NCBI GenBank assembly: GCA_039519185.1 | Contig: CM076851.1 | Coordinates: forward strand, 98,267,531-98,331,530 | Length of the DNA stretch: 64,000 bases | Source: Astragalus membranaceus | Taxonomy: Eukaryota; Streptophyta; Magnoliopsida; Fabales; Fabaceae | Reading direction: 5' to 3' | Part shown: one piece after another, positions 1-11,795 of the stretch | How positions within the stretch are numbered: position 1 is the first letter of the stretch | Layout: each line of letters starts with the position of its first letter | Program-made: the position numbers and the translations under genes | The notes under the pieces: model-generated | Told to the model about the DNA's origin: nothing | Database searches by the model: none | The model's input: only the letters and a program-made list of their open reading frames with translations

Positions 1-4
1 TGGG

Positions 5-441
5 TATGCTCTTAAGGAATATAAGAAATGCTGGGATATGAGCAAGAACGATCTGACGAGCTGAAAAGGCACTGCCTGTACTTAGAAGAGTCCTATAGGC
101 GGATGCAAGTTGAGAGTCGGCACTGGGAGCAGCGTTTCTTAGCATTAATCGGCAAAATAGAAGAACAAGAGATTGTTAGAGAGCTAAGAGACGAGATTCA
201 GCTGTGGAAGGGTAAGTTCTCAAGATTGGCATGGCTAGCTAATCAGGCTGTAAAAAATGTCCCCAGAAGACTAAGAAGGGCTGAAGCCGAGATGTTTCCC
301 TTCAACACCCCAGTGCATGTGTATGAATTTGTTAATTTCTGCAAAACCCTGACTGAGGAGCTCATGGAGAAGGCTGAAGGAGCTGCTGCTGCAAGCAAGG
401 AAAGAAAGAAGAAAAGGAAGTTGAAGGCCATATGTTACTAA
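5..441 (+). pseudogene. C-terminal part of Ogre-type ORF1 (coiled-coil protein of unknown role)
   Basis: From base 28 the frame is open for 137 codons and gives a charged, helix-rich segment (ERSDELKRHCLYLEESYRRM and onward) that ends in a lysine-rich tail, KERKKKRKLKA. Bases 5-28 read YALKEYKK in another frame and look like the natural upstream continuation, so a 1-nt frameshift probably lies near base 28. In Ogre elements an ORF1 of unknown function sits upstream of gag, and the position here fits. I see no catalytic motif. The N-terminal part lies outside the window. The ATG at 28 is unlikely to be a true start. Confidence 0.6.
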
Positions 442-859
442 ATTTCAGTGCTTTGTAATTTTTCTTGTTAGAATGTTCTCTAGGAAGTTGTAATTTTTCT
501 TTGGGAATATTGTAATTTTCTAAGAGCATCGTACTTTTCTTTGAAAGATATTGCATTACACCCTTGATGGTATTGTACTCTCTTTTCTCTCTTATGGATG
601 ATTATAATCCGAAGGAAGTATGCCCTATCGCTTGTTGATCCCAATCTTCGTCATGTTCTTAAAACGTTTCGATATTTGCTTATGACAAGAGCGAGTTATT
701 TCACGATTCCCGGCGCTAAAACAAAATAATGCAAAGTCATATGCATATGCATTGCATTCATTTATGCATTTCATATTTGTACTCATGAAAACGTTCTACC
801 CACAGAAAGAAGGCAAGCTGGTTAATCATCGTTACTGGACGCGCCTGCAAGCTAGAAAC
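442..859 (+). other. Spacer between ORF1 and gag, no gene seen
   Basis: This 418-bp AT-rich stretch holds no convincing coding sequence. Short ATG runs occur near 732-785 (repeated atgcat words). One open frame starts at 752 and reads into gag, but the residues before 860 are low in complexity and unlike gag, so I take the ATG at 860 as the natural gag start. Confidence 0.5.
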
Positions 860-2500
860 ATGGAGAACAATGAAGGCAACGCCGGTCAGGGCGATCTACC
901 GCCCCCTCAGAATAATGAAGTTCCAGTTGTTCAGAATCTTAACGGTCAGGGTCCGCAGGGGGAGAATCAAGCGAATCAAGCTGTTCAGGCTGAGTTGGAA
1001 GTCTTGAAAGCCCAGATGGCTGAAGTTATAAGAGTGATTAGTGCCTTGAGGGATGTTGGCACCGCTGAAGCTACTGCTGCCGGGATAAACAATCCCCCTC
1101 CACCTCCTGGGTCCGGGGTCTCCCAGGCCCTTCAGGCTGTACAATGGCCTCTTTATGGTCTCCCACTAGGATATGTGCCTCCAGTTGTTGATGCGAATAC
1201 TCCTTCAGGGACTGCAGAACAGGCTCAGCCCGATGCTGTCGTGAATGAAGGGGGACAGGGACTCCTCAAACTCCGGTTCAGATCCCAATCCCTGCAACTG
1301 CTTCAAGAACCCCAGTGGGTTTCAATTCGCTGATGACTGTTTACCCGCAAATGCAGGGCTCTATCCCTCAGAATGCTGTTCATCCGCATATGACTCCGGC
1401 TGTGGTATCTGTGAATAATCCTCAGTACGGTGCTGTTGGTTTCCCGCAAAATTACCCAGTTGCAACTAAAAGCCAGTATCAGATGTTGGAGGAAAGGTTA
1501 AGGGTTGTTGAAGGAGTGGGTTTCCGGGCCAGAAATGCCCATGAGCTGTGCTTGGTTCCCGATTGGTCGCCCCCCAAATTTAAAGCACCCACCTTCGATA
1601 AGTACAGAGGAACACTTGTCCCGTTAGTCACGTAACAATGTATTGCCGAAAAATGACTGCTCATGCTCGCAATGATGACTTGATGGTGCATTGCTTCCAG
1701 GAAAGCCTAGCTGGGGCGCCTTTGGATTGGTACATGCAATTGGAACCGACTCATGTCGATGTTGGAAAGATCTGGCGGATGCTTTCATTCGTCAATATCA
1801 GTATAACAATGATCTGGCTCCAGATAGAACTCAGCTGCAATGTATGACCAAGAAAGATAACGAGTCGTTCAAAGAGTATGCCCAGAGATGGAGAAATCTT
1901 GCTGCTCAGGTGAAACCCCTTTGCTGGACAAGGAAATGGTTCACATGTTCATGGAAACTCTTCCTCCGGCGTACTATGATAGGTTGGTCGGTAGTGTGGC
2001 CTCGAATTTCTCTGAGATGGTCGTCACGGGAGAAAGAGTAGAGAATGGTATGCGTAGTGGAAGGATAGCTCATGGTTCAACACCTTCCTCCAGTCAGAAA
2101 AAGCCTTTTTCTGGATTCAACAAGAAGAAGGAAGGAGAAACTAATGCAATCATCGGAGCCAGTGGCCATCCCACAACAACTCTCCGCAAGCTGTTCCTGT
2201 CCCCTCTCAGGCACCACCTGCACAGCATTTCCAATCCAACTATCAGTACCGGAATTACAATGAAAGAAAACCTGTTGTTTTTGATCCCATTCCCATGTCC
2301 TATACGGACCTGTTTAATTATCTCATCACTAATAAGATAATTAACACTCGTCAAATGAAGCCGTACCAGCCTCCTTACCCAAGAGGGTATAATGCAAATG
2401 CTACCTGCGCCTTTCATTGGGGCAGTGGGTCATGTGGTAGAAGATTGTAAAGCATTCAAGTACGTAGTGCAGGAATTGCTTGACGCAAGGACCATATCAT
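860..2500 (+). pseudogene. gag of the Ogre-like element, multiply frameshifted
   Basis: The first segment starts MENNEGNAGQGDLPPPQN at 860 and contains a proline-rich part with WPLYGLPLGYVPP, typical of Tat-lineage gag. The core capsid-like region is spread over several frames: QMLEERLRVVEGVGFRARN (about 1480), APLDWYMQLEPTHVD (about 1715), ESFKEYAQRWRNLAAQV (about 1870) and MFMETLPPAYYDRLVGSV (about 1945). Frame changes occur near 1265-1315, 1620-1690, 1910 and 2200-2260. A cysteine/histidine cluster, CAFHWGSGHVVEDC, near 2405 corresponds to the zinc-finger-like end of these Gag proteins but is abnormal in spacing. The gene would form the RNA-packaging particle. Here it is decayed. Confidence 0.85.
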
Positions 2501-4318
2501 TTCAGCAACCCAATGTGACCACAAATCCATTATCGGGACATGGAGGGCCTTCTGTTAATGCTGTTGAGGATTTGGGTGGCCAGTGTTTGGTTAGAAAGGT
2601 TGATCGCATCAAAATGCCTTTGGACTTTATCCATGCTGAATTATGCCGTCTCGGCGTCATTAAAGAAGGGTGTGCTAGGAAAGACACCTGTGGTAATCTT
2701 CGTTGCATTGGGGCGTGTGAGGGTTTTAAGCCAGTCCTCCAGGATCTTTTAGACAGACACCTGGTCCAAGTAGGGGTCCAGGAGAAAGAAGAAAATGTAT
2801 CTACCTTGCAGTCTGGTAATAGAGGCTCCAGAAGGCCGTTTGAGATTCCTTGCAATTTGAATTCCAGCCCAGCTGCGACAAGGCCTTCAACAATCATTAT
2901 TCCAGTGCCCGCTGCCACCCCTAGTGGAGAGGCTAGGTTGGTCCCATGGAGTTGCAATGTACGAATGCAGGCGGAGGCCCCCAAGAGCACTGTGGACGTA
3001 ACCAACATTGCTGGGAATAGCGGTATTACAAGGAGCGGAAGGTTGTATGCTCCTGAAAACCTCAGGGGAGAGCCACCCAAATCAGGAGAAGAAGGAGCCT
3101 GTAAAGGAAAAGGCAAAGAAACTGCAGAAGTTAGAAAGGTATCAGATAAGGAGGCTCAAGAATTCTTGAAGGTGATGAGGCAGAGTGAATATCAGGTGAT
3201 AGACCAGCTGAGTCAAACCCCATCTAAAATTTCAATGCTTTCTTTGCTACTCAGTTCGGAGGCACATCGTGCAACACTGCTAAAGATTCTGAATGAAGCT
3301 CATGTCTCCCAGGACATTACAGTGGGTCAGCTTGATGGGATTGTCGGCAATATTGTGGCATCCAATTATTTGACCTTTTCAGACACTGAACTTCCTCCGG
3401 CAGGGAAAAATCATAATCAAGCTCTCCACATCTCAGTCAAGTGTGGAGATTATATACTTGCCAGGGTGCTCGTCGATAATGGTTCATCCTTGAATGTGCT
3501 GCCTAAGTCTACCATGGATAAGTTGAATGTAGATTGTTCATACCTGAAACCGAGTTCTACTCTGGTCAGAGCATTTGATGGGTCGGTTAAGGAAGTTTAT
3601 GGAGAAGTAGAAGTGTGTTGCAAGTGGGTCCCGAAGTGTTTTATGTTGTCTTCCAAGTGATGGACATCAGGTCCTCCTACAGTTGCCTACTAGGACGACC
3701 TTGGATACATGCTGCTGGGGCAGTGCCATCTTCGCTCCACCAGAAGCTCAAGTTTGTGGCTGAGGGGAAGCTGATAGTGATCCATGGGGAAGAGGAAACA
3801 TTGATAAACAGATCACCACCTGAATACTATGTGGAAGCAGCAGAAGAATCCTTTGAGACCGCCTTCCAAGGATTGGAAATTTCCAACGCTGTTTTTGTTG
3901 AAAGTAAGCCTCCGTGGGAGCCTAGGTGGTCCAGAGCTGATATGATGGTAGCGAAGGTGATGCTAGGACAGGGATATCAGGTTGGTAAAGGCCTAGGAAA
4001 ATCTGCTCAGGGAATTGTGAGACCCGTCCAGTTAAGGGGAAATATTGAAAGATTCGGTGTTGGGTATGTCCCAAGTCTTGCTGATAGGGAGAGGCTGGCC
4101 AAGCTCAAAGGAAGGGTACCCAATCAGGGGAAGATGGTCATCACTAACCTCGAGAACAATTTCCAGAGTGCCGGTATGCTAAACCCTGACCAGGTCAATG
4201 TGATTGAAGAAGGATCAAGCTCGAGTGGCCGTGCTGTCGGCTTGGTGCGCTGCTGTGCTGCTGGAGAGAAGCTGCAAAACTGGGAGATCATGGATTTCCC
4301 CGTGTTTTTCAATTTAAA
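2392..4318 (+). pseudogene. Gag end, aspartic protease and G-patch domain of the Ogre-like element
   Basis: The frame opens at 2392 and runs to 3660. A retroviral-type aspartic protease lies at about 3424-3520, with VLVDNGSSLNVLPKSTMDKL, the usual Tat-lineage form of the active site. The frame then shifts by one near 3615-3640; FQVMDIRSSYSCLLGRPWIH continues the protease fold in the next frame. A G-patch motif follows at about 3950-4070 (MLGQGYQVGKGLGKSAQGI), a nucleic-acid-binding glycine-rich domain known after the protease in this group. Coding stops at a TAA overlapping the intron donor at 4319. One frameshift is clear, so the copy is non-functional. Confidence 0.85.
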
Positions 4319-4501
4319 GTAATTATCGTTGTAATGCAAATCCCTCGGCTCTGCCCAAGGCCCTGGGATATTTCATTCGGGCACGTATGTTTTATCAAAA
4401 CTCATCAATCAATAAAATGTTATTTTGAATAAAATTTTTGTCTTCATCTTTTATTTGTGTGTCTTTTCTTCGTTTTTATTTTCTGTTCCACTTTAATGCA
4501 G
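4319..4501 (+). other. Probable spliceosomal intron between protease and RT (Ogre-type)
   Basis: The donor is AAA|GTAATT at 4319 and the acceptor follows a T-rich tract ending TTTAATGCAG at 4501, giving 183 nt. Inside are stop codons in the protease frame (TAA at 4320-4322). Joining 4318 to 4502 keeps an open frame that runs without a stop through FDYPVNQAEEDAEDDWD into the RT region. Ogre elements are known to splice out an intron at exactly this place. Confidence 0.82.
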
Positions 4502-6225
4502 ATCGAAAATAATCTCTGAAAATAATAATGCCCATAATTCATACTGTGATTTTGATTACCCGGTTAACCAAGCCGAGGAAGATGCTGAGGATGATTGGGA
4601 TGCTCCTCCGGAAATCATGAGAATGGTAGAACAAGAAGAAAAAGTCATTGAGCCCCATGAGGAGTCTACAGAAATGATCAACTTGGGTACTGGAGAGAAT
4701 AAGAAAGAAGTCAAGGTCGGTACTGCAATGAATAAAAATAATCGCACAAAGTTGATTCAGCTTTTGCGTGATTATGTTGACATCTTCGCATGGTCGTATC
4801 AAGATATGCCTGGCTTGGATACTAACATTGTAGTACACAAGTTGCCCATCAAACCGGAATGTCCGCCAGTCAAGCAGAAGTTAAGGCGGATGAAGCCTGA
4901 AATGTCTCTAAAGATTAGAGATGAGGTCAAGAAGCAGTTCGATGCAGGATTCTTAGCTGTGACAAAATATCCTGAGTGGGTAGCCAATATTGTCCCGGTT
5001 CCTAAGAAAGATGGGAAGGTTCGAATGTGTGTTGATTACCGTGACTTGAATAGGGCAAGCCCTAAAGATGATTTCCCTCTACCTCATATCGATGTCTTGG
5101 TGACAGCACTGCTCGGCATTCAATGTTCTCCTTCATGGATGGATATTCAGGCTATAACCAAATCAAAATGGCTCCAGAGGATATGGAGAAGACCACTTTT
5201 ATAACTCCTTGGGGAACTTTCTGTTACAAGGTTATGCCTTTCGGGTTGAAGAACGCCGGGGCAACCTACCAAAGAGCAATGGTAGCCTTATTCCATGACA
5301 TGATGCATAAGGAGATTGAGGTCTATGTGGATGATATGATTGCCAAATCAAAGACTGATGAAGAGCATGTGGTTAACCTACAGAAGCTATTCGAACGTCT
5401 CAGAAAATACAAACTCAGGTTGAATCCAGCCAAGTGCACCTTCGGGGTTAGGTCAGGAAAGTTGTTGGGTTTCATCGTTAGCCAGAAAGGAATTGAGGTA
5501 GACCCGGGCAAAGTGCGAGCAATTCTGGAGATGCCAGTTCCTAAGACAGAAAAAGAAGTCCGTGGTTTCTTGGGAAGACTGAATTACATCTCTCGATTCA
5601 TCTTCCAGTTGACTGCAACTTGCGAACCAATTTTCAAGCTACTGTGCAAAGACCAAGAGGTAAAGTGGAATGATAAATGTCAAGAAGCATTTGAGAAAAT
5701 CAAAGTGTACCTGCAAAATCCACCAGTCCTAATGCCACCTGTGCCTGGAAGGCCTCTCATTCTATACCTCACTGTACTAGATAGTTCTATGGGTTGCGTG
5801 CTGGGGCAACAGGATGAGTCAGGAAAGAAAGAGCATGCGATCTACTACTTGAGCAAGAAATTCACAGACTGTGAGACAAGGTATTCACCATTGGAGAAAA
5901 CTTGTTGTGCTTTAGCTTGGGCTGCGCATCGGTTGAGACAATATATGCTGAGTCACACTACCTGGTTGGTATCCAAAATGGATCCGATCAAGTACATATT
6001 CGAGAAACCTGCGCTTACCGGTAGAATTGCTCGTTGGCAGATGCTTCTGTCGGAGTATGACCTTGTATATGTAACACAGAAGGCAATCAAAGGTAGTACA
6101 CTAGCAGACTACTTGGCACACCAACCGGTTGATGATTACCAATCAATGCAATGTGAATTCCCAGATGAGGACATTATGGCATTATTTGACGAAGGAAAAT
6201 CTCAAGATGATGAAAGGTGGAGGTG
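4502..6225 (+). pseudogene. Reverse transcriptase and first RNase H of the Ogre-like element, one frameshift
   Basis: RT motifs run in order: VPKKDGKVRMCVDYRDLNRA (about 4995), FPLPHIDVLV (about 5075), FSFMDGYSGYNQIKMAPEDM (about 5125), CYKVMPFGLKNAGATYQRAM (about 5223) and the catalytic YVDDMIAKS (about 5323). A frameshift between 5100 and 5130 splits the domain. The original RNase H follows (about 5620-6130), with EHAIYYLSKKFTDCETRYS and LEKTCCALAWAAHRLRQYM. Its first catalytic aspartate is not in the usual context, as expected in Tat elements where this domain has decayed to a connector. The role would be cDNA synthesis. The copy is inactive because of the frameshift. Confidence 0.9.
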
Positions 6226-7949
6226 TTGTTCGATGGTGCCTCTAACATGTGGGGGCACGGGTCGGAGCAGTACTGATCTCTCCAGACAACCGCTTCATAC
6301 CGTTTACTGCCAGACTAAGCTTCTACGTCACAAACAATATTGCAGAATATGAGGCGTGTATCCTAGGTATTCAAGCAGCCCTCGATTGGAAAGTCAAAAG
6401 GCTCGACGTGTATGGAGATTCAGCTCTGGTTGTCCACCAGGTGAAAGGAGATTGGGAAACAAGAAATCCTGATTTGATTCCTTACCGTGACTATATTCAA
6501 GAATTAATCAAGCCTTTTGAGGAAATCACTTTCCAGCACATACCTCGCAGTGAGAATCAGTTGGCAGATGCTTTGGCAACCTTATCATCAATGTTCAACG
6601 TCAGCTGTGACAAAAGCCTGACGACTGTTAGAATTCAGCACAGAGGTCTACCGGCATATCATTACTGTATGGCGGTCGAAGAGGAATCAGATAATAAGCC
6701 TTGGTACCATGACATCAAGCAGTACATCACAAACAGAGAGTACCCTCCCGGAATTACAGAAAATGACAAGAGAACACTTAGGAGGCTGTCAGCAGGTTTC
6801 TTCTTGAGTGGAGACGTCCTTTATAAGAGAAATCATGACTTGGTACTCCTCAGATGTGTGACAGCAGAAGAGTCTGTAAAGATTATGAGGGAGGTACATG
6901 AAGGCTCATTCGGAACTCATTCAAATGCGCCTACCTTGGCTAGAAAAATCTTGAGAGCTGGCTATTACTGGTTGCAGATGGAAAGTGATTGCTACAGTTT
7001 TGTTCGAAAGTGCCATAAATGCCAAATTTATGCTGATCATGTCCATGTGCCGCCTGCCAAGTTGAATGTTATGACTGCGTCCTGGCCATTTTCAATGTGG
7101 GGAATGGATGTCATTGGTCCCATTGAACCCAAAGCATCAAACGGGCATCGCTTTATCTTGGTCGCCATTGACTATTTCACGAAGTGGGTTGAAGCTGCCT
7201 CATATTCTAGTGTAACTAGCGCAGTGATTGCCAAGTTTGTGAAGAGAGATCTGATTTGCCGTTATGGTCTCCCTAACAAGATCATCACTGATAACGGCAG
7301 CAACCTGAACAGCAAGATGATGAAAAATCTGTGCGCAGAGTTCAGAATCCAGCATCATAATTCTTCCCCCTACAGGCCCAAGATGAATGGGGCAGTCGAA
7401 GCAGCCAACAAGAACATCAAGAGGATTGTGCAGAAGATGGTGGTCACCTACAAGGATTGGCATGAGATGCTTCCTTTCGCCTTGCACGGTTACCGTACTT
7501 CAGTACGTACGTCGACCGGGGCAACTCCTTTCTCTCTGGTATACGGGTCAGAGGCAGTCCTCCCCATTGAAGTTGAGATCCCCTCTCTCCGAGTGATCAT
7601 GGAAGCCAAGCTGGAAGAAGCAGAGTGGGCGCAAGTTCGCCTAGATCAGTTAAATCTCATTGAGGAAAAGAGAATCTCAGCTTTGTGTCATGGGCAGTTA
7701 TATCAGCAAAGGATGAAGACCGCTTTTGACAAGAAGGTTCGTCCCCGTGAATTCAATGAGGGAGATCTGGTGCTCAAGAAGATCTTGCCGATCCAGACAG
7801 ACCCCAGGGGCAAATGGGCTCCAAAGTATGAAGGACCTTACGTGGTGAAGAAGGCATTCTCAGGAGGAGCTTTGATTCTGGCAAACATGGATGGAAATGA
7901 GATCCCGAATCCAGTAAACCCAGATGCTGTCAAGAAGTATTATGCCTAA
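6226..7949 (+). pseudogene. Second (archaeal-type) RNase H and integrase of the Ogre-like element
   Basis: The second RNase H starts FDGASNMWG near 6228, then shifts frame at about 6240-6260 and continues GAVLISPDNRFIPF, NNIAEYEACILGIQAALDW, VYGDSALVVHQVKGDW and NQLADALATLSS. The acidic residues D, E, D and D of the family are all visible. The integrase follows: an HHCC zinc site (VHEGSFGTH ... CHKCQIY), then the DDE core with GMDVIGPI (about 7106), TDNGSNLNS (about 7290) and GAVEAANKNIKR (about 7390), and a C-terminal domain ending at the TAA at 7947-7949. From about 6260 to 7949 the frame is open. Only the start of the RNase H is frame-broken. Confidence 0.9.
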
Positions 7950-7997
7950 AGAAATAAATAAAAAAAGAGAAAGATGAGCCAAGCAAGAATTAGCTCG

Positions 7998-8077
7998 CTA
8001 GGTTGAAAACCCGCAAAGGGCGGCCTAGGCAAAATCAGAGCGACCCGATGGATTGAAAACCCGCAAAGGGCGATCCA
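7998..8077 (+). repeat. Twin hairpins with shared loop and different stems
   Basis: Copy 1 pairs CTAGG (7998-8002) with CCTAG (8024-8028). Copy 2 pairs TGGAT (8049-8053) with ATCCA (8073-8077). The loops share GAAAACCCGCAAAGGGCG, itself able to form a small CCC/GGG inner stem over GCAAA. Stem sequences differ but pairing is kept. Confidence 0.7.
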
Positions 8078-8599
8078 GGAAAAAATTAGGGTCAGAAAAG
8101 TTGGACTTGAAAAAAAGAAAAAAGGCAACCAGCACTCCCAAAGATTTGGATAAGAGGTTGGTCAAAGTTATGAGTATGGACGGTGGGCACCGTTACTTCA
8201 GAGATGAAATTACAAGATCTGTTCCTTTTGCTTGTATTTTTTTTAGTTTAAAAGAAAATCATAATGTACTTTCAATTGGCGTGACTTTCTGCGCGTCCAA
8301 TTTCTATATCAATAAAAGTCCAACTTTTCTTCCATATATGTGCTTTTCGTGTCTTTGCTTTCTTCTATTCGGTTTCTTTCAAAATAATGATTTTTATGAT
8401 TGATGAAATTGAATTGCAAAACATGTGTATATTCATAGCATTACAGGATCATTACGAAATCTTTGAAAATACAGAAAGAAATGATTTCCCAAATGAATAA
8501 AGCTGTAAACAAAGTAGTTGTGACAATTCGATGCACAGTCCTGGTGTAATCGTTGTCCCGAGACAGCATTCGTCCAGTAGAGTGATTTAACCAGCAAAA

Positions 8600-8715
8600 G
8601 AGTGCCAAAAAAAAACAAATAAGCGGAAAACAGAAAGCTGCTCAAAGCAAACAGAATAAACAAAAATAAACAAGCAGAAAAAAGAAAGCTGCTTAAAGAA
8701 AACAAACAGCATGAA
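8600..8715 (+). repeat. A-rich imperfect tandem repeat
   Basis: Units around AAGCAGAAAAAAGAAAGCTG and AAGCGGAAAACAGAAAGCTG occur twice, separated by AAACAAAAATAAACAA-like spacers. The stretch is purine-rich on the plus strand and non-coding. Confidence 0.6.
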
Positions 8716-8969
8716 CAAAGACAGAAGAATTGCAGAAAACGGAATATAAAAAGAACACACCATCTTCATATCATTCATTATTCTCATACCATTCATACCA
8801 TTCATCGCTTCATGGCATCAAACAGTAGTGCATTACACTTTCAATTTGTATCTCAGAAGAGCGAAGAAATAACAGAAAAAGCATTCCACCAAAGTCAATC
8901 ATTGCATTCACATGCATTCAAGTGCATGCATTTCATGTACCAGTCAAGATAGAAGTTACCTCAGACTAG

Positions 8970-9035
8970 ATAGTCTCAACCCAGAGTTAGTAAGCTCCAT
9001 CAACCCAGAGTTAGTGAACTCCATCAATCCAGATC
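8970..9035 (+). repeat. 30-bp tandem duplication
   Basis: CAACCCAGAGTTAGTAAGCT at about 8978 is repeated as CAACCCAGAGTTAGTGAACT about 23-30 bp later, followed by a third partial copy beginning CAATCCAGA. Confidence 0.6.
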
Positions 9036-9235
9036 ACAACATCGTGTACGAGCACGCGATGGATCCATCCGACTTCGTCAAGTCCTTCGGATCAGTTATG
9101 TCAACCTAAGGCATAATGGACGTCCTTTGATCAAATCAGTTCCGGACCTGATGTTGATCGGCCGCTCGAGAAGGCCACCCCTAAGCTCGGACTCAACAAG
9201 AGTCCGTTAGAAGGTTTTTAGGCAACCTCCGAATT

Positions 9236-9322
9236 CAGGACCCCAGCGTCCCTTCAGAACCCCAGTGTTCATTCAGGATCCAAGCATCCCTTCAGGACCC
9301 AAGTGTCCATCCAGGTTACTTT
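9236..9322 (+). repeat. About four copies of a 22-bp repeat
   Basis: Units of the form TTCAGGACCCAAGTGTCCAT recur with small changes (cccagcgtccc, cccagtgttca, ccaagcatccc, cccaagtgtcc). Confidence 0.65.
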
Positions 9323-9507
9323 CTTTACTGCTTTCTTTATAGCTTTTTTTTTTTCCTGCTTTTTGAGGGCGGGCTTTTCATTTAAGTAAAAAAGAGAGAA
9401 AATTCGGGTTTTCCCAAGCAGACAAAATCAGTATAATTTCTGAATTCTTTATTTCTATTTTGCCTCGGAACATGTTTCGGCCAATTCATATTCCTTGTCA
9501 AAATCCA

Positions 9508-9523
9508 AATAAAGAGGGGCAGC
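9508..9523 (+). promoter_or_regulatory. Polypurine tract before the Ogre-like 3' LTR
   Basis: AATAAAGAGGGGCAGC directly precedes the LTR start TGTCATACCCC. A purine run here primes plus-strand DNA synthesis in LTR retroelements. Confidence 0.75.
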
Positions 9524-10611
9524 TGTCATACCCCAATTTTGTCCGGCTTAGGTCAAAACCCTAATTTTCAATCAAAAATAAATAAATCAAGTCTTAGCAT
9601 TCATCCTAGGGGTTAGGAAGAGCATCATGCTTGCATCTTAGAGGCTCCCGAATGCATTTTAGGGTTAGAAAAGCATTGCATGGCATTTTAGAGCACTTTA
9701 GAGCATTTCTAGGGTTTCTAGGGTTTTTCCTAGGTCAAAGGGTATTTTGGTAATTTCACCAAAAAGACTTATTTTCTCATCATGCATGCATTTCTAGAGT
9801 TTTAGAGTCATCCAAAGGGTCTCAGGATCATTGTTAGAGTGGAAATGAAGTTTAGAGCAAAATCAGGGTTTTTGGGACCAAAAGGGCATTTTGGTCATTT
9901 CACTAAAATAAATATTTTCTCAGTAAAAACCACTATGCATCTCTTGAGGAATTTATGTGGGTCCAAGTGAGTGGAGTTGTGCATTTTTTTTATGCATCAT
10001 AGGAGTATTTTTGGCATGAAATTCGGTTTTTGAACAAAAGGGCAAAATGGTCATTTCCTTTGGAGTGGGGTCAATAAATCAATTTTGGGATTGGTGAGAT
10101 CATGAAATTCAGAGCCCAATTATTGAATCATGGGACATAGCCCAAAATGGCAAGAATTTAGAAGAATTATCTAGAAGGGAATAAGGAATATCCCTTTGAA
10201 TTTTGAAAGGTCAAATGTAGTACAATAGTACAAGTTGCAATTCCACTCACTCTCTCTCCTTGGCTGCGAATTCCAGCCCCTTTTCCCCCATTTTGATTTA
10301 TTTTATTGGTTGCAAATTGTGTTTAAATCATGGCCTTCCATTCAAGTGCTAAATGCAATCCTCACCCTTCATTTGAATTAAAATGGCACTCTTGTAATAA
10401 GCTTCATGGAAAAATACATTTTTGTAATTAAACTTATCCTTCACTCACCTCCTTAAGCTGCGCCCCTCAGCCCTCTCTCTCCTCACTTTGTGCTTTCTAA
10501 TTGCCCCTAATCCATGTGACATTTGATCTTGACCCTTGGTTCAAAACTAAAATGCAATCCTAGAGCACAAGTGAGATGGAGTGACATAGTTACCCTCAAC
10601 TTTGAGTGGCC

Positions 10612-10622
10612 TCTATAAATAC
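10612..10622 (+). promoter_or_regulatory. TATA-like box of the Ogre-like LTR
   Basis: CTCTATAAATACC is a standard plant TATA context about 1.09 kb into the LTR. Transcription would start about 30 nt downstream, making the following 2.4 kb R and U5. Confidence 0.6.
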
Positions 10623-11795
10623 CATTTTGTGCTCAGCTCACAAGGACCTTTTTTGGCTGATCATTCACTCCTCAAAAAACCCTAGCACACTCCCTCAAAA
10701 GAGCCTCCAAACCGTGAGCATACTCACCATCATCCACCCATTGTTCCTTTGATTTTTCTTCACCAAATCACTTCCAATCCACTCCCATTTCGCATATCTT
10801 CTTCCTACCATCTTCAAGTTCAGATTCATACCCTCAAGAGCTTAGGATTTCGAAGGTTTTCAAGGGCTTGGTTGGTGTTCTTTTGAAGATTTGGTTGATT
10901 GGTTCACTAGCTCTCCATTTTTGCATAGTTTAGTGAAGGCTCAAGGTAAACTCTTAGAACTCTTTGCATTCATAAACTTTTTGCATCAAAAAAAACTTAT
11001 CTCTTTTGCACATTCATCAAAATGTAGATTAGGGGGCTGTTGGGGGAGATTTGGTATCTCACCCCTTTTGAATAAGTTGTGTTATGTGATCTTTGCATAT
11101 CATCATCTTTGCATCTTTGTTTCATGAATAAAATGCTCTTTTCTCTTTGATTTGGTTTCGGCCTCATGTTAGATCTTAGGGATCTTGTTTCTTCTAGTTC
11201 ATTTCATGTCCAAAATGTGAATAATGGTTGGATTTCAAGCATGTGTAGCTTCGAGTTCAACTTGTAGAAATTAAGGTTTTGATGTTTGTTTCATTTCCTT
11301 AATTTTTGTGTAAATAGATGTATGTGATACTTGATCTTTATCTTATAATCTCATGTGCTATGTTATGTTTGTGTTTGATGTCATTTTTATGCATCAATTT
11401 ATGTCATGTTTGGCATGAAATTTGTTGGTGAATGTTGCTTGCAAGCATTCGGCCAAGGCCATTTTTATGACCTAGTTTTGTTGCAATTTGCTTTGTTGAT
11501 TTGGTGTGTGCAAATAATTTTGTGTAAATGTGTTTTTTTAACCATTTACCAATGTATCTTACTATTCACTTAAAAAATTACCAAAAGTTAAAAACATTTT
11601 CATTCTTACTTTTCACTTCTTACCACAAGTTTTTACCTCATTCATTAACTCTTTACTCAAAAATACAAAAAGATTTTACCATTCACTTTTTACCATTTAC
11701 CTTTTGCCTCTCATTAAAATATTTTCACTTGCATTCACACTTGTTTCACTATTTGCATATCACATCATGTTTAATCACTTACCTCTTGTTGATGA

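Larger units (their letters stand above)
7950..9523 (+). other. Repetitive 3' UTR of the Ogre-like element
   Basis: About 1.57 kb lies between the integrase stop and the LTR with no credible gene. It holds a pair of short hairpins (7998-8077), an A-rich imperfect tandem repeat (about 8600-8715), a 30-bp duplication (about 8970-9030), a run of about four 22-bp repeats with CCCAGCGTCC-like cores (about 9236-9320), and a polypurine tract just before the LTR. Such tandem-repeat 3' regions are usual in Ogre elements. Confidence 0.75.

Noticed and set aside
8053..8403. Plus-strand frame after integrase as an extra Ogre gene
   Set aside because: Composition is low in complexity, it overlaps the hairpin repeats, and no family is recognisable.
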